DNA of 64,000 bases from the NCBI GenBank assembly GCA_029243605.1, contig JAQWRT010000051.1:1-64000 (forward strand). Reading direction: 5' to 3'. Of this stretch, positions 63,256-64,000 are shown piece by piece; position 1 is the first letter of the stretch, and every line of letters begins with the position of its first letter. The translations under genes were made by a program, and so were the position numbers. The DNA is from Myxococcota bacterium (lineage in GTDB: Bacteria; Myxococcota_A; UBA9160; UBA4427). The notes below the pieces were generated by a model, which was not told the DNA's origin, made no database searches, and worked only from the letters and a program-made list of their open reading frames with translations.

Positions 63256-64000
63256 CTAGAGGTTGGGGTGCCGGGCGTGCCAGTCGGTGGCCTCCTGATA
63301 GGCGATGCCGAGAGCGAGGAGCTTCGCTTCGGCGAGGTGGGCACCGATGAGTTGGAAGCCGATGGGCACCTCTTCGGCGTCGAAGCCGCCGGGCAGGGTG
63401 AGTGAAGGCGATCCCGAGAGGTTGAAGGGGCCCGTGTAGCGAACCGCCGACATGGCACCTGGAGTCGAATCGGGATTGCCCAGGATTGTGTCCGCCGGGA
63501 AGGGCTGGGGGATGACCGGGGCGATGATCGCATCCAGGCCCGCTCGGTGGTCTTCGAAACAACCTTCGAGCCGCCGAGCGAAAGCGACTCGGGTTTTCCA
63601 AGCGCTCGCTACATCCCGGCCCGAGATTTCTCGGCCGAGTTCGATGGACTCGCTGAGGGCGGCGCCGTATTGGTCCTTCTTGAGGGGATAGGTTTCGGCG
63701 TGGGCGGTTGCGATTTCGGCGGCCGCGAGGGCCACCCAGGCCCCCAGGGCGGTCTCGATTTCGGGCAGGTCGAATTCGACGATCTCGGCGCCCAGCGCGC
63801 GGAACTCGCCGAGGGCGGTTTGGATGGTTTTGCGGATGGTGGGATCGACCCCTTCTTCGCAGAAGCGGGCGTCGAAGCCGATGCGTTGGCCGCCCAAGTT
63901 TTCGGGCGGGGCGCCCACCGGTTCCGGGGGCGGGTTGTGCGCCCGGCTCCACGGATCGCGCGGGTCGTGTCCACAGAGCGCCGAGAAGACCCGGTGAGCG
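63256..64000 (-). CDS. Amidase signature family protein, 5' end beyond the window
   Basis: The C-terminal 247 residues of an amidase-signature enzyme; the catalytic Ser-Ser-Lys part lies beyond base 64000. The visible part includes ALCGHDPRDPWSRAHN at the edge, the C-terminal region FNLSGSPSLTLPGGF (a strongly conserved amidase segment), and IGFQLIGAHLAEAKLLALGI. It hydrolyses an amide bond in an unknown substrate. The reading frame is open to the window edge. Confidence 0.85.
   Translation of the reverse strand, partial: AHRVFSALCGHDPRDPWSRAHNPPPEPVGAPPENLGGQRIGFDARFCEEGVDPTIRKTIQTALGEFRALGAEIVEFDLPEIETALGAWVALAAAEIATAHAETYPLKKDQYGAALSESIELGREISGRDVASAWKTRVAFARRLEGCFEDHRAGLDAIIAPVIPQPFPADTILGNPDSTPGAMSAVRYTGPFNLSGSPSLTLPGGFDAEEVPIGFQLIGAHLAEAKLLALGIAYQEATDWHARHPNL

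Overview
This is a GC-rich bacterial window, roughly 65% G+C by eye and about 90% coding, with 60 protein-coding genes recognised and no rRNA, tRNA, CRISPR array or insertion sequence seen. Several genes suggest a Gram-negative-type host: a family B DNA polymerase of Pol II type, a GspC-like PDZ protein, two lipobox proteins (an M48 protease and a glycine-zipper protein) and a uridylylatable P-II protein. The many acyl-CoA dehydrogenases and three F420-type luciferase-like oxidoreductases recall uncultured Deltaproteobacteria, Myxococcota or Binatota. This placement is inference; no taxonomic marker gene is present.

The dominant theme is steroid (sterol or bile acid) catabolism with actinobacterial-style enzymes. 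The left part (1-12 kb) carries upper-pathway genes: a FadE26-like dehydrogenase cut by the window edge, a FadA5-like thiolase with an SDR partner, a cytochrome P450 and a phytanoyl-CoA-dioxygenase-like protein, interleaved with polB, a BtrH-like protein and SnoaL-like proteins. KstR-type motifs (TnnAACnnGTTnnA) lie upstream of the FadE26-like gene and of fadA5. A housekeeping and signalling block follows (12-17 kb): glnB, an ABC1/UbiB kinase, a LuxR-type response regulator, a PilZ plus cNMP-fold protein and class I aldolase. From 17 to 27 kb there is a beta-oxidation module (two acyl-CoA dehydrogenases, a CaiB/AMACR-type protein and a hotdog pair), then a DUF1214 protein, an LLM oxidoreductase, an aldehyde dehydrogenase and a ferredoxin-reductase-like flavoprotein. 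At 27-30 kb lie a GspC-like protein and a large secreted repeat protein with a His/Asp-rich tail, followed by a 642-base gene-free stretch.

From 30.5 to 55.4 kb the window holds what looks like a near-complete set for degrading the last two steroid rings (HIP pathway). A TetR regulator, an acyl-CoA ligase, fadD3, fadE30 and ipdF form the left flank. A minus-strand run of 13 closely spaced genes forms the right flank: ipdA, ipdB, ipdC, echA20, two fadE genes, a DUF35 protein, an Ltp-type thiolase, fadA6, an Rv3548c-like SDR, another fadE, an SDR and a MaoC hydratase. Between the flanks lie a further SDR, a J-domain protein, a FadD ligase, an alpha/beta hydrolase, an amidohydrolase and a Tat-signal-like gene that seems frameshifted.

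Four intergenic sites share the half-site ACGATACG in a 19-base imperfect palindrome (consensus ACGATACGnnnCGTATCGT). They lie before the CaiB gene, between the TetR gene and its divergent ligase, between fadD3 and fadE30, and before ipdA. I infer that this is the operator of a HIP regulon controlled by the local TetR protein, which does not look like the actinobacterial KstR2. With the KstR-type sites this suggests a two-tier control scheme analogous to KstR/KstR2. The right end (55.4-64 kb) is ordinary chromosome: M48 lipoprotein protease, spermidine-synthase-like methyltransferase, RecQ, OsmC, YciI, AmtB, an SDR, a glycine-zipper lipoprotein and a truncated amidase.
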